Counted from the stretch's first letter, positions 35,632 to 44,053 are shown. The stretch is DNA of 64,000 nucleotides from UBA5314 sp040217815 (GCA_040217815.1 JBEHWI010000001.1:62001-126000), one strand, 5' to 3'. The notes: generated from the letters alone by a model not told the origin. Numbers and translations are program-made.

Positions 35632-37710
35632 TTAGGTCCTCGCCTTTTGTTTACTGGGACAATCGGCATTGGCACAGACCTTTTCCGTCTCTTTCAAGCG
35701 GTTCAGCTTCTCCACCAGGGGCTCACCACAATGCGCGCAGGTTTCACCGGTCGGTTTGTTCCAGGAACGGAATTCACATTTGGGGAAGTTGCTGCACCCG
35801 TAGAAGGTCCTTCCTTTCCTGCTCCTTAAAGCCACTATCGCACCCTGGCAGCGGGGGCATTTGATGCCGATATCCTGGTTTACCGATTCGGTATGGCGGC
35901 AGGTGGGAAAACCCGAACAGGCCAGGAATTTACCGAAGCGACCGTGTTTGATTAGAAGCGGTTGGCCGCACTCCGGACAGGGCTTGCCCGCTTCTTCATC
36001 CTTTATCTGGATCCGTTCCACATCGATACGGGCCTTTTCCAACTCGGCGCTAAATGGACCGTAAAACTCGTGGATTACATGAGTCCATTCCAGGTCGCCG
36101 TCCTCTATGCGATCCAGGTCTTCTTCCATTTTGGCGGTAAATTCAACATCCATAATGCGAGTAAAATTCTCTTTGAGCAATTCAACAACAATGACGCCCA
36201 ACTCGGTGGGAACAAACTGTTTATTCCGGCGCTCCACATAGTTGCGTTTTAGAATGGTGTCAATGATGGGGGCATAGGTACTGGGCCGGCCGATATTCTT
36301 CTCTTCCAACAGCTTTACCAGGCTGGCCTCGGTAAGACGGGGAGGAGGCTGGGTAAAATGCTGTTCCGGTTTGAGCTCCTTAAGAAAGACCTCCTGGCCA
36401 GCCTTCAGATCCGGAATGGGATTTTTTACTTCATCCTCATCACCATCATTATAAACCTTTCTATATCCTGGAAATTTTAATTGCGATGAACTGGCCCGCA
36501 ATTGGTAACTGCCGGATTTTACTTCCACGCTTAAAGTATCGTAAACAGCCGGGGCCATCTGGCTGGATACAAAGCGGTCCCAGATCAATTTATACAAGCG
36601 GTACTGGTCGCGGGACAGAAAAGACTTGATGCTTTCCGGGGTCCGGGCCACCGAGGTGGGGCGTATAGCTTCGTGGGCATCCTGAGCCCCTTTGCGACTT
36701 TTATATTCGTTGGGAGAATCCGGCGCGTACTGATCCCCAAATTGGGATTTGATGTAATGTATAGCCTCATCCTGAGCTGTTGCCGATACACGAGTCGAAT
36801 CGGTTCGCAAATAAGTAATAAGACCAACGGTTCCTTCTTTGCCCATTTCCAACCCTTCATATAATTCCTGAGCTACCTTCATAGTTCGCCGTGAAAAAAA
36901 ATTCAATCGGCGGGCCGCTTCCTGCTGAAGGGTGCTGGTCGTGAAGGGGGGATTTGCCTTTTTGCGTTTCTCCTTTTTCTCAACTTTAGCAACTTTAAAA
37001 CTGGCCTTCTCCAGTTCTTTACATATGCTGGTCATTTGTTCTTCAGCCTTGATCTCCAGTTTTTCATCTTTTAATCCGTATAGTTTTGCGCTAAACAGGT
37101 TATTGCCAGCATCGGCCAGTACGGTTTCCAGCGTCCAATATTCTTCGGGGATAAAACGGTTGATTTCTTCCTCCCTTTCTACTACAAGACGCACCGCAAC
37201 CGACTGCACTCGACCGGCGCTCAGACCTTTTCGCACCTTGCTCCATAACAGGGGACTCAAGTTATAACCCACCAAGCGGTCAAGAACCCGGCGGGCCTGC
37301 TGGGCGTTAACCCTCTTTTTATCAACTGGCCGGGAGTGTTTTATGGCATGTTTGACAGCGTCCTTGGTTATTTCGTGAAACTCAATGCGGCACGCGCTGT
37401 TCTCTGGTATGCGCATGGCGTTTTGAAGATGCCAGGCTATAGCCTCGCCTTCGCGGTCCGGGTCAGTAGCCAGCAACACTCGATCAACTTTCTGTGATTC
37501 TTCCTTAATTTCTTTTAACAATTCACCCTTTCCCCGAATGGTTATATACTGGGGAGTAAAATTGTCATCTATATCGATTCCCAATTTGCTTTTGGGTAGG
37601 TCCTTGATGTGACCCACAGAAGCTTTTACTTTGTAGCCCTTGCCTAAAAATTTACTCAGGGTTTTGGCTTTGGCCGCCGATTCCACAATAAGGAGCGTTC
37701 CCCCTGCCAA
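35632..37710 (-). CDS. topA: DNA topoisomerase I
   Basis: A type IA topoisomerase of 692 residues that relaxes negative supercoils. The Toprim domain opens with TLLIVESAAKAKT and contains DPDREGE; the nucleophilic Tyr is in LITYLRTDSTR at about 300. Three C-terminal cysteine clusters (CPECGQ...C, CPRCQG...C, CAHCGE...C) form zinc ribbons. The TTG at 37710 has AGAGG 7 nt upstream. A GTG at 37719 is the alternative and falls within the ribosome site. Confidence 0.96.
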   Translation of the reverse strand: MAGGTLLIVESAAKAKTLSKFLGKGYKVKASVGHIKDLPKSKLGIDIDDNFTPQYITIRGKGELLKEIKEESQKVDRVLLATDPDREGEAIAWHLQNAMRIPENSACRIEFHEITKDAVKHAIKHSRPVDKKRVNAQQARRVLDRLVGYNLSPLLWSKVRKGLSAGRVQSVAVRLVVEREEEINRFIPEEYWTLETVLADAGNNLFSAKLYGLKDEKLEIKAEEQMTSICKELEKASFKVAKVEKKEKRKKANPPFTTSTLQQEAARRLNFFSRRTMKVAQELYEGLEMGKEGTVGLITYLRTDSTRVSATAQDEAIHYIKSQFGDQYAPDSPNEYKSRKGAQDAHEAIRPTSVARTPESIKSFLSRDQYRLYKLIWDRFVSSQMAPAVYDTLSVEVKSGSYQLRASSSQLKFPGYRKVYNDGDEDEVKNPIPDLKAGQEVFLKELKPEQHFTQPPPRLTEASLVKLLEEKNIGRPSTYAPIIDTILKRNYVERRNKQFVPTELGVIVVELLKENFTRIMDVEFTAKMEEDLDRIEDGDLEWTHVIHEFYGPFSAELEKARIDVERIQIKDEEAGKPCPECGQPLLIKHGRFGKFLACSGFPTCRHTESVNQDIGIKCPRCQGAIVALRSRKGRTFYGCSNFPKCEFRSWNKPTGETCAHCGEPLVEKLNRLKETEKVCANADCPSKQKART

Positions 37711-37737
37711 ACGTATCACCTCTTTTTTTATTGTCCC

Positions 37738-37760
37738 AGTATCTATTATAATCGCCTTGG
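37738..37760 (-). promoter_or_regulatory. Possible sigma-A -10 region ahead of topA
   Basis: The minus strand reads GATTATAAT with the TATAAT hexamer at 37750-37745, about 35 nt upstream of the topA start in the 115-bp gap after dprA. A recognisable -35 is missing (TCTTTA at 17 bp), so this is weak. It would give topA and the downstream genes a promoter separate from dprA. Confidence 0.3.
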
Positions 37761-37834
37761 CCCGTTTTAAAGAGCAGGATCGTTTATTTAAAAAGCCTTT
37801 TGATGAATCATTTTAACTCAAATTGTAAGGTATA

Positions 37835-38914
37835 TTAAAGCCTTACATAATAATTACCCGGCAGGCATTTAATTAGACCATACAGCTCCAATTTTATCAA
37901 CAAAGTGCTGGCCAGCCCATTATTCATAGAACTGGCAGTCAGGATATCGTTCATGTGTGTTGCCTCATAACTTATATATTTTAATATCTCTTCCTCATAT
38001 CTGTCCAGCATAAGCAAAGCCTGTTGCTCTGCAACCCTTCTACCCGGTGGCGCTGCTATATATTCTTCCAGGATGTCTTGCACTGAACCGGCCAGTTTGG
38101 CACCCTGCTTGATCAAGTTGTTGGTCCCCCGGCTGGTCTCACTGCTGACTGGACCGGGTACGGCAAAAACATCTCTTCCCTGTTCCAGGGCAAAATCGGC
38201 AGTTATTAAAGCACCGCTCTTTTGCCGGGCTTCTACTACCACTACCCCGCGCGATAAGCCGGATATAATCCGATTGCGCCGCGGGAAATTGTGGGCCTCG
38301 GGATGACTCCCGGGAATAAACTCGCTCACTATTGCACCCATTTCTTGAATCTTTTCGTACAATCTGCGGTTTTCCGGAGGATATACTACGTCCACCCCAC
38401 TGCCCATAACCGCTACTGTTGCCCCGCCGCCGTCAACAGCTCCCTGATGAGCTTCCGAATCAATTCCCCGGGCCAGACCGCTTACCACCACAACTCCTTC
38501 TTCCGCCAGATCCCGGGCCAGTTCGCGGGCAGTTTTTCTTCCATACGGGCTGGCCCGGCGCGAACCTACAACAGCCAGGCATAACTGCCGCAAAACGTCG
38601 ATACGCCCCCTGTAAAATAGGACATACGGAGCCTGGTCAATGACCTTGAGCATAGGTGGGTAATCATCGTCGTCAATAGTAATGACATCAAAGCTTCCCT
38701 TCATTAATCGCTCTTCATAGTCTTCTACAAAATGGGCAGCTTCTCCAATTACCCGGCTTTTAAGTTCGGGCAGTAAAGTCAGCCATTCGTCTCTGCCCGC
38801 CTGCCAAGCATTCTGGAAACTGCCATAGGTCCTTTTTAACTTAATAAGGGCCTGTGAACCAATTCCGTTAATAGAATAAAGCTTTATCAGACTGTTTTTT
38901 TCAATTATGTCCAT
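37835..38914 (-). CDS. dprA: DNA-processing protein DprA
   Basis: A 359-residue Rossmann-fold protein that loads RecA onto incoming single-stranded DNA in transformation; it is also kept in non-competent species. An N-terminal helix-hairpin-like region precedes the core. The core has VVGSRRASPYGRKTARELA, GLARGIDSEAHQGA and the GSGVDVVYPPENRRL block. A C-terminal winged-helix tail covers about 300-359. ATG 38914 follows AGGAGCAGGTCA. It heads the dprA-topA-trmFO-xerC-hslVU-codY run. Confidence 0.95.
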   Translation of the reverse strand: MDIIEKNSLIKLYSINGIGSQALIKLKRTYGSFQNAWQAGRDEWLTLLPELKSRVIGEAAHFVEDYEERLMKGSFDVITIDDDDYPPMLKVIDQAPYVLFYRGRIDVLRQLCLAVVGSRRASPYGRKTARELARDLAEEGVVVVSGLARGIDSEAHQGAVDGGGATVAVMGSGVDVVYPPENRRLYEKIQEMGAIVSEFIPGSHPEAHNFPRRNRIISGLSRGVVVVEARQKSGALITADFALEQGRDVFAVPGPVSSETSRGTNNLIKQGAKLAGSVQDILEEYIAAPPGRRVAEQQALLMLDRYEEEILKYISYEATHMNDILTASSMNNGLASTLLIKLELYGLIKCLPGNYYVRL

Positions 38915-39116
38915 TGACCTGCTCCTTCGATTCGCTTTCTAAGCCATAGTTATCACAAATTGCGGCTATGGGCAATAGTTTTAACCAATTTTTTATCCTA
39001 ATTGCAAAATATATCTTGTATGGATTTAATTTCCGTTCTAACAAAAGGTTTGACCGGGGAAAATATAAAAAATCCATTCTGAATTATAAAGAATAAGCGG
39101 AAGGAGTGACAAAACT

Positions 39117-39302
39117 ATGTTCTCACCCGGATTTATGGATTACAAAAACTCCGTCGGCAGAAAATTATTCGATCAGGATAAAGTTGATCCAGGTTCTTTC
39201 AGCTTTATGGAAAGCGGCTGGTGGGCTCTACATGCCGCAGCCATAACCGGCCTTTTTATCCTGGGCCACTCAATGGGAAAAAGATCCCCTCATCAGCATT
39301 AG
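39117..39302 (+). CDS. Small single-pass membrane protein, plus strand, unknown
   Basis: A 61-residue protein of no family I recognise. One hydrophobic helix near 35-53 (WWALHAAAITGLFILGHSMG) is flanked by an N-terminal soluble part with KNSVGRKLFDQDKVD and a basic, His-containing tail (KRSPHQH). The ATG is 10 nt after AAGGAG. It and the next gene are the only plus-strand genes in the window, diverging from dprA. The 202-bp gap before it is AT-rich; TTGACC at 39050 is a possible -35, but no matching -10 is convincing. Confidence 0.65.
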   Translation: MFSPGFMDYKNSVGRKLFDQDKVDPGSFSFMESGWWALHAAAITGLFILGHSMGKRSPHQH

Positions 39303-39314
39303 GCGATCTATATT

Positions 39315-39479
39315 ATGCGAGTTTTCAGTTCAGAGCCGCTTTATTTATTAAAAAATCGTTTGAAGAAATCGCTTTTCAATGAAAAACGGGAAGACCTGGA
39401 TTATCAAGAAAGTTGGATGTTGGAAGAAGATGGGGCGCTTCCCCATGAGCCAGTAGATAATCGGGAACCCAATCACTGA
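39315..39479 (+). CDS. Small acidic hypothetical protein, plus strand
   Basis: A 54-residue reading frame starting ATG 12 nt after the previous stop, with an AGGCG sequence 9 nt upstream. The N-terminal half is basic (YLLKNRLKKSLFNEKRE) and the C-terminal half acidic (ESWMLEEDG, then EPVDNREPNH). No hydrophobic segment or known domain was seen. The close spacing, shared strand and the terminator right after its stop suggest a two-gene operon with the 61-residue gene. Function is unknown. Confidence 0.5.
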   Translation: MRVFSSEPLYLLKNRLKKSLFNEKREDLDYQESWMLEEDGALPHEPVDNREPNH

Positions 39480-39492
39480 CGAACCTCTACGG

Positions 39493-39530
39493 TGCGGATA
39501 TGCCTATTAAGGCATTCCGCATCTTATTTA
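39493..39530 (+). terminator. Terminator of the small plus-strand operon
   Basis: The stem tgcggatatgcc / ggcattccgca (39493-39504 and 39511-39521, loop tattaa) is followed by tcttatttatt on the plus strand. It begins 14 nt after the second small gene. On the minus strand there is no T-tract behind it, so it serves the plus-strand genes. Confidence 0.7.
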
Positions 39531-40853
39531 TTGGGCCTTGTATATTCCATAATATTCCCTGCCCCAGAAATCATAAGCCTTAATTCCAATTGTATTGCCC
39601 CTTTGTGTTGATAAAGTAAAACCAATCTCAGTAGTCAAAGGACCGTTAAAATTGTGTTTTTCTCGTATAACCTGCAAATCAGACACAAAAATGCCTGGCT
39701 CATGATCCAAATCCAGCGCCCAATAAGAAAAAGCGTAGGCTGCCGGCAAGCCTTCTACCTGGCAGTCATTTAAGCTTACATTACAGCGCTTGAGATCCCC
39801 TCTGTAAGGACTGGTATCAACTTTCAGCCCCAATAACGGGTGCTTTTCTGCGATAGGTTGGTAAATGGCAAAAGGGCTGGCGCCCTGCTGGATCAATCGG
39901 TGCGCAGTTGTATGTAGAGCGATGGGACTACTATCACAAGATATCCATTGGCGTCCGCTTTTTTCACAGGCATCCGCTAGAGTTCCTGAGCCTCCATAAA
40001 AATCAGCCGCCAGGCTGCCCGGATTAGAAGCCGCCTCAAGTATACGCATTATTAGAGCCAGGGGTTTCTGAGTGGGAAATTTAAGGTTTTCATAGGCAGT
40101 CGGGCTCAGGATTTTATTGATGTCTGTCCACCAATCCTGCATGATGGCCCCTTCATCCTTTAATCTGTACCGGTCCCCCTTAACGCGGGTAAGGCCTCTC
40201 TCCCTGGTGCCGGGTGTGTAAGGACGGTACTGGGGGTTAAATGTATAGTCGCCACCTTTGGCATACCACAGGATTACATCATGTTTGCGGTGAAAATGCC
40301 GTTTAGCCCCGCTTCCTCCTCCATAACACCAAACAATTTCGTTAATCAGCTGGGCCGGTGAAAACAGCTCATCTAACATGATTTTAATATAATGGCTAAT
40401 ATGCCAATCCAGATGAATAAAAATACTACCGTTTTCGGAAAGAAGTCTCTTCATAGGAACTAAACGATGATACATGTGCTCAAGATATGACGACGTTCCG
40501 TTTTCCCAATTGTCGTTAAAAACCTTGCGGTCAAAGGCATATACTGTGTTTTTATCCTTTATTTCAATACGAGACGAGTAATGGCTTTCACTTAAATAAG
40601 GAGGATCGATATAGATAAGGTCAATTTTCCCTTCATAGTCTTCCCGTAAAAGCATTTCCATTGCAGCCAGGTTGTCACCACGGATCAAACGACCTGGAAA
40701 ATCAATAGCCCTACTACACGGGGAGATGGCAAAAAGGTCGTCACTGCTTATGATGGGACGTGGAAATACCCTCTCAACTTCCCAGATGACATTGTCAATA
40801 GCGGGTGGCTCGCCACGGTCCCACCATAGTTTTACGTCCCTGCCATCAACCAT
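39528..40853 (-). CDS. Orphan beta-class site-specific DNA methyltransferase
   Basis: A 441-residue amino-methyltransferase (N6-adenine or N4-cytosine). Motif IV DPPY is at 83-86 near the N-terminus and the S-adenosylmethionine motif DFYGGSG is at 284-290 after FPTQKP (259-264). This order of motif IV before motif I is that of beta-class Mod/Dam-like enzymes. Residues about 90-250 form the target-recognition and variable part; the last 110 residues have no known domain. No restriction subunit lies nearby. The ATG at 40853 has GGGGG 9 nt upstream. Confidence 0.85.
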   Translation of the reverse strand: MVDGRDVKLWWDRGEPPAIDNVIWEVERVFPRPIISSDDLFAISPCSRAIDFPGRLIRGDNLAAMEMLLREDYEGKIDLIYIDPPYLSESHYSSRIEIKDKNTVYAFDRKVFNDNWENGTSSYLEHMYHRLVPMKRLLSENGSIFIHLDWHISHYIKIMLDELFSPAQLINEIVWCYGGGSGAKRHFHRKHDVILWYAKGGDYTFNPQYRPYTPGTRERGLTRVKGDRYRLKDEGAIMQDWWTDINKILSPTAYENLKFPTQKPLALIMRILEAASNPGSLAADFYGGSGTLADACEKSGRQWISCDSSPIALHTTAHRLIQQGASPFAIYQPIAEKHPLLGLKVDTSPYRGDLKRCNVSLNDCQVEGLPAAYAFSYWALDLDHEPGIFVSDLQVIREKHNFNGPLTTEIGFTLSTQRGNTIGIKAYDFWGREYYGIYKAQ

Positions 40854-40916
40854 TCCCTCAATCCCCCTTCGTTCATACTAACAATTTTAACACAGCGAGC
40901 CGAATGGGGTAGGATC

Positions 40917-40951
40917 ATAAAAAGCTCTCCTCGGTTTGAGTCGGAGAGCTT
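40917..40951 (-). terminator. Terminator after sigG and the 44-residue peptide gene
   Basis: On the minus strand AAGCTCTCC and GGAGAGCTT (40943-40951 and 40922-40930) form a 9-bp perfect stem around a 12-nt loop, followed by TTTTTAT. It ends the sporulation sigma gene transcript before the methyltransferase gene. Confidence 0.8.
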
Positions 40952-40952
40952 A

Positions 40953-40980
40953 ACTAGTGCTCTGTTAATCCTATCTATAG
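40953..40980. repeat. Possible solo arm of the intergenic repeat family
   Basis: The sequence ctagtgctctgttaatcct and the following atctata resemble the outer left arm of copy C (tagtagtctgttaatcctg, then attctata at 49208 onwards), with a few mismatches and a one-base gap. No core or opposite arm is present. It overlaps the stop codon of the 44-residue peptide gene. A chance match cannot be excluded. Confidence 0.35.
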
Positions 40981-41105
40981 CTTGTGTTGAGACGGATAAG
41001 GTTGTCGGGAGTGAAGGCAGGCTGGCTGTTCAGGCATTGAGTGTATATAGGCACCATCATACCCAGAATTATGGAGATTAATACGATAACCAGCAGCCTT
41101 TGCAT
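40971..41105 (-). CDS. 44-residue membrane peptide after sigG
   Basis: A short reading frame missed by usual length cut-offs. It begins MQRLLVIVLISIILGMMVPI, a strongly hydrophobic segment that looks like a signal anchor or signal peptide, followed by a polar tail ending NTSYR. The ATG at 41105 is 9 nt after GAGGAGG, a near-ideal ribosome site. The gene lies 20 nt downstream of the sigG stop and 20 nt before a terminator, so it is probably co-transcribed with sigG. No family was recognised. Confidence 0.6.
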   Translation of the reverse strand: MQRLLVIVLISIILGMMVPIYTQCLNSQPAFTPDNLIRLNTSYR

Positions 41106-41125
41106 AAAAACATTCCTCCTCAGGT

Positions 41126-41896
41126 TCAAACATATTTGCGCAACTGTTTTAAGGCAGCCTTCTCCAGTCGGGACACCTGGGCCTGGGAAATACCTATTTC
41201 ATCAGCTACCTCCATTTGGGTCTTTCCCTGGAAGAAGCGCAGTGAAACAATGTGTTTTTCCCTTTCATTTAGTTTCTTTAACGCCTCTTTTATCGCAATC
41301 CCCTCCAGCCAGAGATCATCAGTATTTTTATCGTCGCTGATCTGATCCATCACCAGAATGGGATCTCCTCCGTCATTGTAGATTGGTTCAAAGAGAGACA
41401 CAGGTTCTTGAATAGCATCCAGGGCAAATACGACTTCCTCCCGTGGTACTTCCAGTTCCAGCGCGATTTGGGTGATAGATGGCTCAGATGAATGATCGTT
41501 GGTTAATTTTTCCCTTATCTGCAGGGCTTTATAGGCTATATCCCTTAAAGAACGTGAGACTCTAACGGCATTGTTATCACGTAAATAACGCCTTATTTCT
41601 CCAATAATCATTGGAACTGCATAGGTGCTGAAACGTACATTCTGACTTAAATCAAAGTTGTCTATAGCTTTGATTAAACCTATACACCCTACTTGAAAAA
41701 GATCATCGACGAATTCACCCCGGTTGCTAAACCGCTGAATGACACTCAATACCAGACGTAAATTGCCATAAATCAGTTTCTCACGAGACTCTCCGTCTCC
41801 AGCTTGCATTCGAGCAAACAGCTGGCGCATCTCTTCATTGCGCAGGACCGGTAATTTGGATGTATTAACTCCGCATATTTCGACTTTGTTTATCAC
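41126..41896 (-). CDS. sigG: Forespore sigma factor SigG
   Basis: A 256-residue sigma factor for late forespore transcription. The N-terminus NKVEICGVNTSKLPVLRNEEM is nearly identical to the Bacillus protein. Region 2 (DLFQVGCIGLIKAIDNFD then RFSTYAVPMIIGEIRRYLRD) and region 4 (TQMEVADEIGISQAQVSRLE) are intact. The start is GTG at 41896. The 262-bp gap upstream should hold its own SigF/SigG-type promoter, but I could not place one with confidence. Confidence 0.97.
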   Translation of the reverse strand: MINKVEICGVNTSKLPVLRNEEMRQLFARMQAGDGESREKLIYGNLRLVLSVIQRFSNRGEFVDDLFQVGCIGLIKAIDNFDLSQNVRFSTYAVPMIIGEIRRYLRDNNAVRVSRSLRDIAYKALQIREKLTNDHSSEPSITQIALELEVPREEVVFALDAIQEPVSLFEPIYNDGGDPILVMDQISDDKNTDDLWLEGIAIKEALKKLNEREKHIVSLRFFQGKTQMEVADEIGISQAQVSRLEKAALKQLRKYV

Positions 41897-42090
41897 TCAG
41901 CCACCGTCCAATCATCACAATTAGGGCACCGATACCTTCCCCTGGCGTTCTGGCAAAAAATAATTTTATCACTGCCTTAACCCGGCATATCTTTCGAATG
42001 AGAAGTGCATAAATCGGTTAGCCAAGGTACTAATAAAATTATTTACCTGCCAATGCATTATTATTCCGCAATTGAAAATACCGGTATTTA

Positions 42091-42120
42091 AAAATAGAAA
42101 CCCCACCATAAAAGGTGAGG
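42091..42120 (-). terminator. Terminator of the spoIIGA-sigE transcript
   Basis: On the minus strand a 7-bp stem CCTCACC / GGTGGGG with one G-U pair (42114-42120 and 42101-42107) is followed by TTTCTATTTTT. It lies about 40 nt after the sigE stop and separates sigE from sigG. Confidence 0.7.
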
Positions 42121-42158
42121 TAGAAAATGCCATTCATTTGCAGATACTTTTGAGGCAA

Positions 42159-42875
42159 TTACTCAATCTTCTTGATTTCCCTCTGCAGCCTTTTTAATAT
42201 GCGCTTCTCCAGACGTGATATATAGGACTGTGAAATTCCCAAAATATCGGCTACTTCCTTCTGAGTCTTTTCCGAACCGTCGATTAGCCCAAAGCGGAGC
42301 TGTATGATGATCTTTTCCCGGTTGTTCAACTTATGCATGGCCTGCCGAAGCAGTCCCTTTTCCACTTCGCCCTCAACCTTCTTGTATATCATGTCACCAT
42401 CGGTGCCCAAAACATCTGATAGCAGCAGTTCATTTCCATCCCAGTCAACATTTAGCGGTTCATCCAGTGATATCTCCACTCGATTTTTGAGGTTGCGGCG
42501 CAGATACATCAATATTTCGTTTTCAATACAACGCGAAGCATAGGTAGCCAGTTTTATGTTCTTCTTCGGTTCAAAGGTGTTTACCGCCTTAATCAAACCA
42601 ATAGTCCCAATAGACACCAAATCTTCGATATTTATCCCGGTATTTTCAAATTTCTTGGCTATGTAAACAACCAGCCTGAGGTTGTGTTCTATTAAAGTAG
42701 CCTTAACTGCCCGGCTTCCAGTTTCTAGCTGGGATATCAGATCATATTCCTCCTGTTCTCGGAGAGGTGGCGGCAAAACCTCGGAAGACCCAATATAGTG
42801 AACTATATCGGGCATCATAGAATCAAGATATTTTTTTAAGACCAACAGCTTCCACTTGTTCATTTGGACCAGCAT
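42159..42875 (-). CDS. sigE: Mother-cell sigma factor SigE (pro-sigma-E)
   Basis: A 238-residue sigma factor made as an inactive precursor. The first about 30 residues (MNKWKLLVLKKYLDS and onward to IGSSEVLPPPL) are the membrane-associating pro-sequence removed by SpoIIGA. Region 2 has EDLVSIGTIGLIKAVNTF and KNIKLATYASRCIENEIL; region 4 has TQKEVADILGISQSYISRLEKR. The ATG at 42875 follows AGGAGGGCTCGT. It lies just downstream of its protease gene spoIIGA. Confidence 0.97.
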   Translation of the reverse strand: MLVQMNKWKLLVLKKYLDSMMPDIVHYIGSSEVLPPPLREQEEYDLISQLETGSRAVKATLIEHNLRLVVYIAKKFENTGINIEDLVSIGTIGLIKAVNTFEPKKNIKLATYASRCIENEILMYLRRNLKNRVEISLDEPLNVDWDGNELLLSDVLGTDGDMIYKKVEGEVEKGLLRQAMHKLNNREKIIIQLRFGLIDGSEKTQKEVADILGISQSYISRLEKRILKRLQREIKKIE

Positions 42876-42951
42876 ACGAGCCCTCCTCTCCTTATGCCTG
42901 ATATCAACCTTCCGTATTACATTCCGTCTTAAAATAGCATTAGCTGCCTGT

Positions 42952-43833
42952 TTAAGATGAATTGATTAGTGGTGCTGGAACCAGCATACGATAACTGTTA
43001 TCGTTGCTAAGCTGGTCATGAAATATCCCGACCACCAGATCCCGATGTTTTATCTCCTCTTTACCAACATTTAACAGCACTTCATCGGCCCTTAAACCGA
43101 CCATCATACCATGCCGTCGGCCTACCGAACGGTAGGGAATCACCCTGATTCGACTAGCCCAATCGCTTGCCATAACCGCTCCCAGGAAATCTTCTTCGCC
43201 ACGGCTCACGTCAAAAGTCCGGCATATTTCCTGGGGCAGGCAGTCCCTTATCAGTCCGTATTCTGCCACGATAACCGGTCGGCGGGTAAGGGGATCCCGC
43301 AAAGCGTTACCCGTATCTACAAAACCTGTGCCGTTGCATACTTTATCATCGAACTTCAATGTCACCTGAAAACGGAGCAGTCCCGGTAAGACTTTGTTGA
43401 TTATGTATCTCTCACAACAATAGGCGATAACGATTAAGCCGGCCAACCCGCTCAGCCACCACAGCCAGCGCAGTTTCAGCAAAGGTCTTGTATAATTCGA
43501 AAAATAAGGTAGAGCCAGTAAAAGCCCGGTGGCTAAAAAACTGGCCAGGTAAAAAAAGACTATGAGCTTTTTCCATTTTTCCCAACCCAATGGTTTAAAA
43601 CATACCCACAACATCAAAAGGGAAACAGCTACTTTGATGGGCAAAACATAAAACCAGTGCCAGGCAGCAAACAGGACGCCGGTGCCATATAGTGCCCCCA
43701 GTAAGGAAGCCAACAGTAGACGTCCATAATATACCCGGCTTTGTGACCATCGAGCGGTAATCCACAATAGGACCAGATCCATTACAAAATTGACCAGGAA
43801 ACTCAAATCAGCATATACTACCGGATTTTTCAC
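42952..43833 (-). CDS. spoIIGA: Sigma-E processing peptidase SpoIIGA
   Basis: A 293-residue membrane aspartic protease that cleaves pro-sigma-E in the mother cell after a signal from SpoIIR. Five hydrophobic helices fill about 8-140. The cytosolic protease half has the catalytic Asp173 in GFVDTGNALRDPLT and the DEVLLNVGKEE-like second lobe. The start is GTG at 43833 with AGGGTG 5 nt upstream. It pairs with sigE immediately downstream. Confidence 0.94.
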   Translation of the reverse strand: MKNPVVYADLSFLVNFVMDLVLLWITARWSQSRVYYGRLLLASLLGALYGTGVLFAAWHWFYVLPIKVAVSLLMLWVCFKPLGWEKWKKLIVFFYLASFLATGLLLALPYFSNYTRPLLKLRWLWWLSGLAGLIVIAYCCERYIINKVLPGLLRFQVTLKFDDKVCNGTGFVDTGNALRDPLTRRPVIVAEYGLIRDCLPQEICRTFDVSRGEEDFLGAVMASDWASRIRVIPYRSVGRRHGMMVGLRADEVLLNVGKEEIKHRDLVVGIFHDQLSNDNSYRMLVPAPLINSS

Positions 43834-43904
43834 TGCATCACCCTGTTAAGCATGAGCATTTCCTCAATTAAAGATATGTACTGTATTTAATAGTAATGTA
43901 TTCC

Positions 43905-43914
43905 AAATTATACC
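43905..43914 (-). promoter_or_regulatory. Possible -10 element ahead of spoIIGA
   Basis: The minus strand carries TATAAT (43912-43907) about 75 nt upstream of the spoIIGA GTG. No good -35 stands at 17 bp. In Bacillus this promoter has a long spacer and Spo0A boxes; I saw no clear TGTCGAA box here. The rest of the 240-bp gap 43834-44073 contains the ftsZ terminator. Confidence 0.3.
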
Positions 43915-44005
43915 ATGGGGTAAGGGGGTAATTTGTAGGAAGAGGGAGTTGCCCAACAAGCAAGTTATGGCATTAAACTGAAAAATACGAGAGCTTTCCC
44001 TGATG

Positions 44006-44053
44006 AATAATAAAGGGTGCAGAACCTGGTGTGTTCTGCACCCCTTTATTATT
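44006..44053 (-). terminator. Strong terminator of ftsZ
   Basis: Arms of about 20 bp (44006-44025 and 44033-44053), one with a single extra G, pair around a 7-nt loop (ctggtgt). The stem has AT-rich outer ends, so T-rich tracts occur on both strands and it may act in both directions. It begins 20 nt after the ftsZ stop. Confidence 0.9.

Noticed and set aside
39050..39100. TTGACC as the -35 of a sigma-A promoter for the plus-strand small genes
   Set aside because: No -10 stands at 16-18 bp; the AT-rich sequence behind it gives several weak possibilities, so no promoter was called.
41041..41340. Plus-strand open frame opposite the start of the 44-residue peptide and the end of sigG
   Set aside because: It lies antisense to sigG, has no ribosome site and resembles no protein; it is a by-product of the coding strand opposite.
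43834..44005. Spo0A boxes ahead of spoIIGA
   Set aside because: I looked for TGTCGAA-like sequences on both strands and saw none close enough to report.
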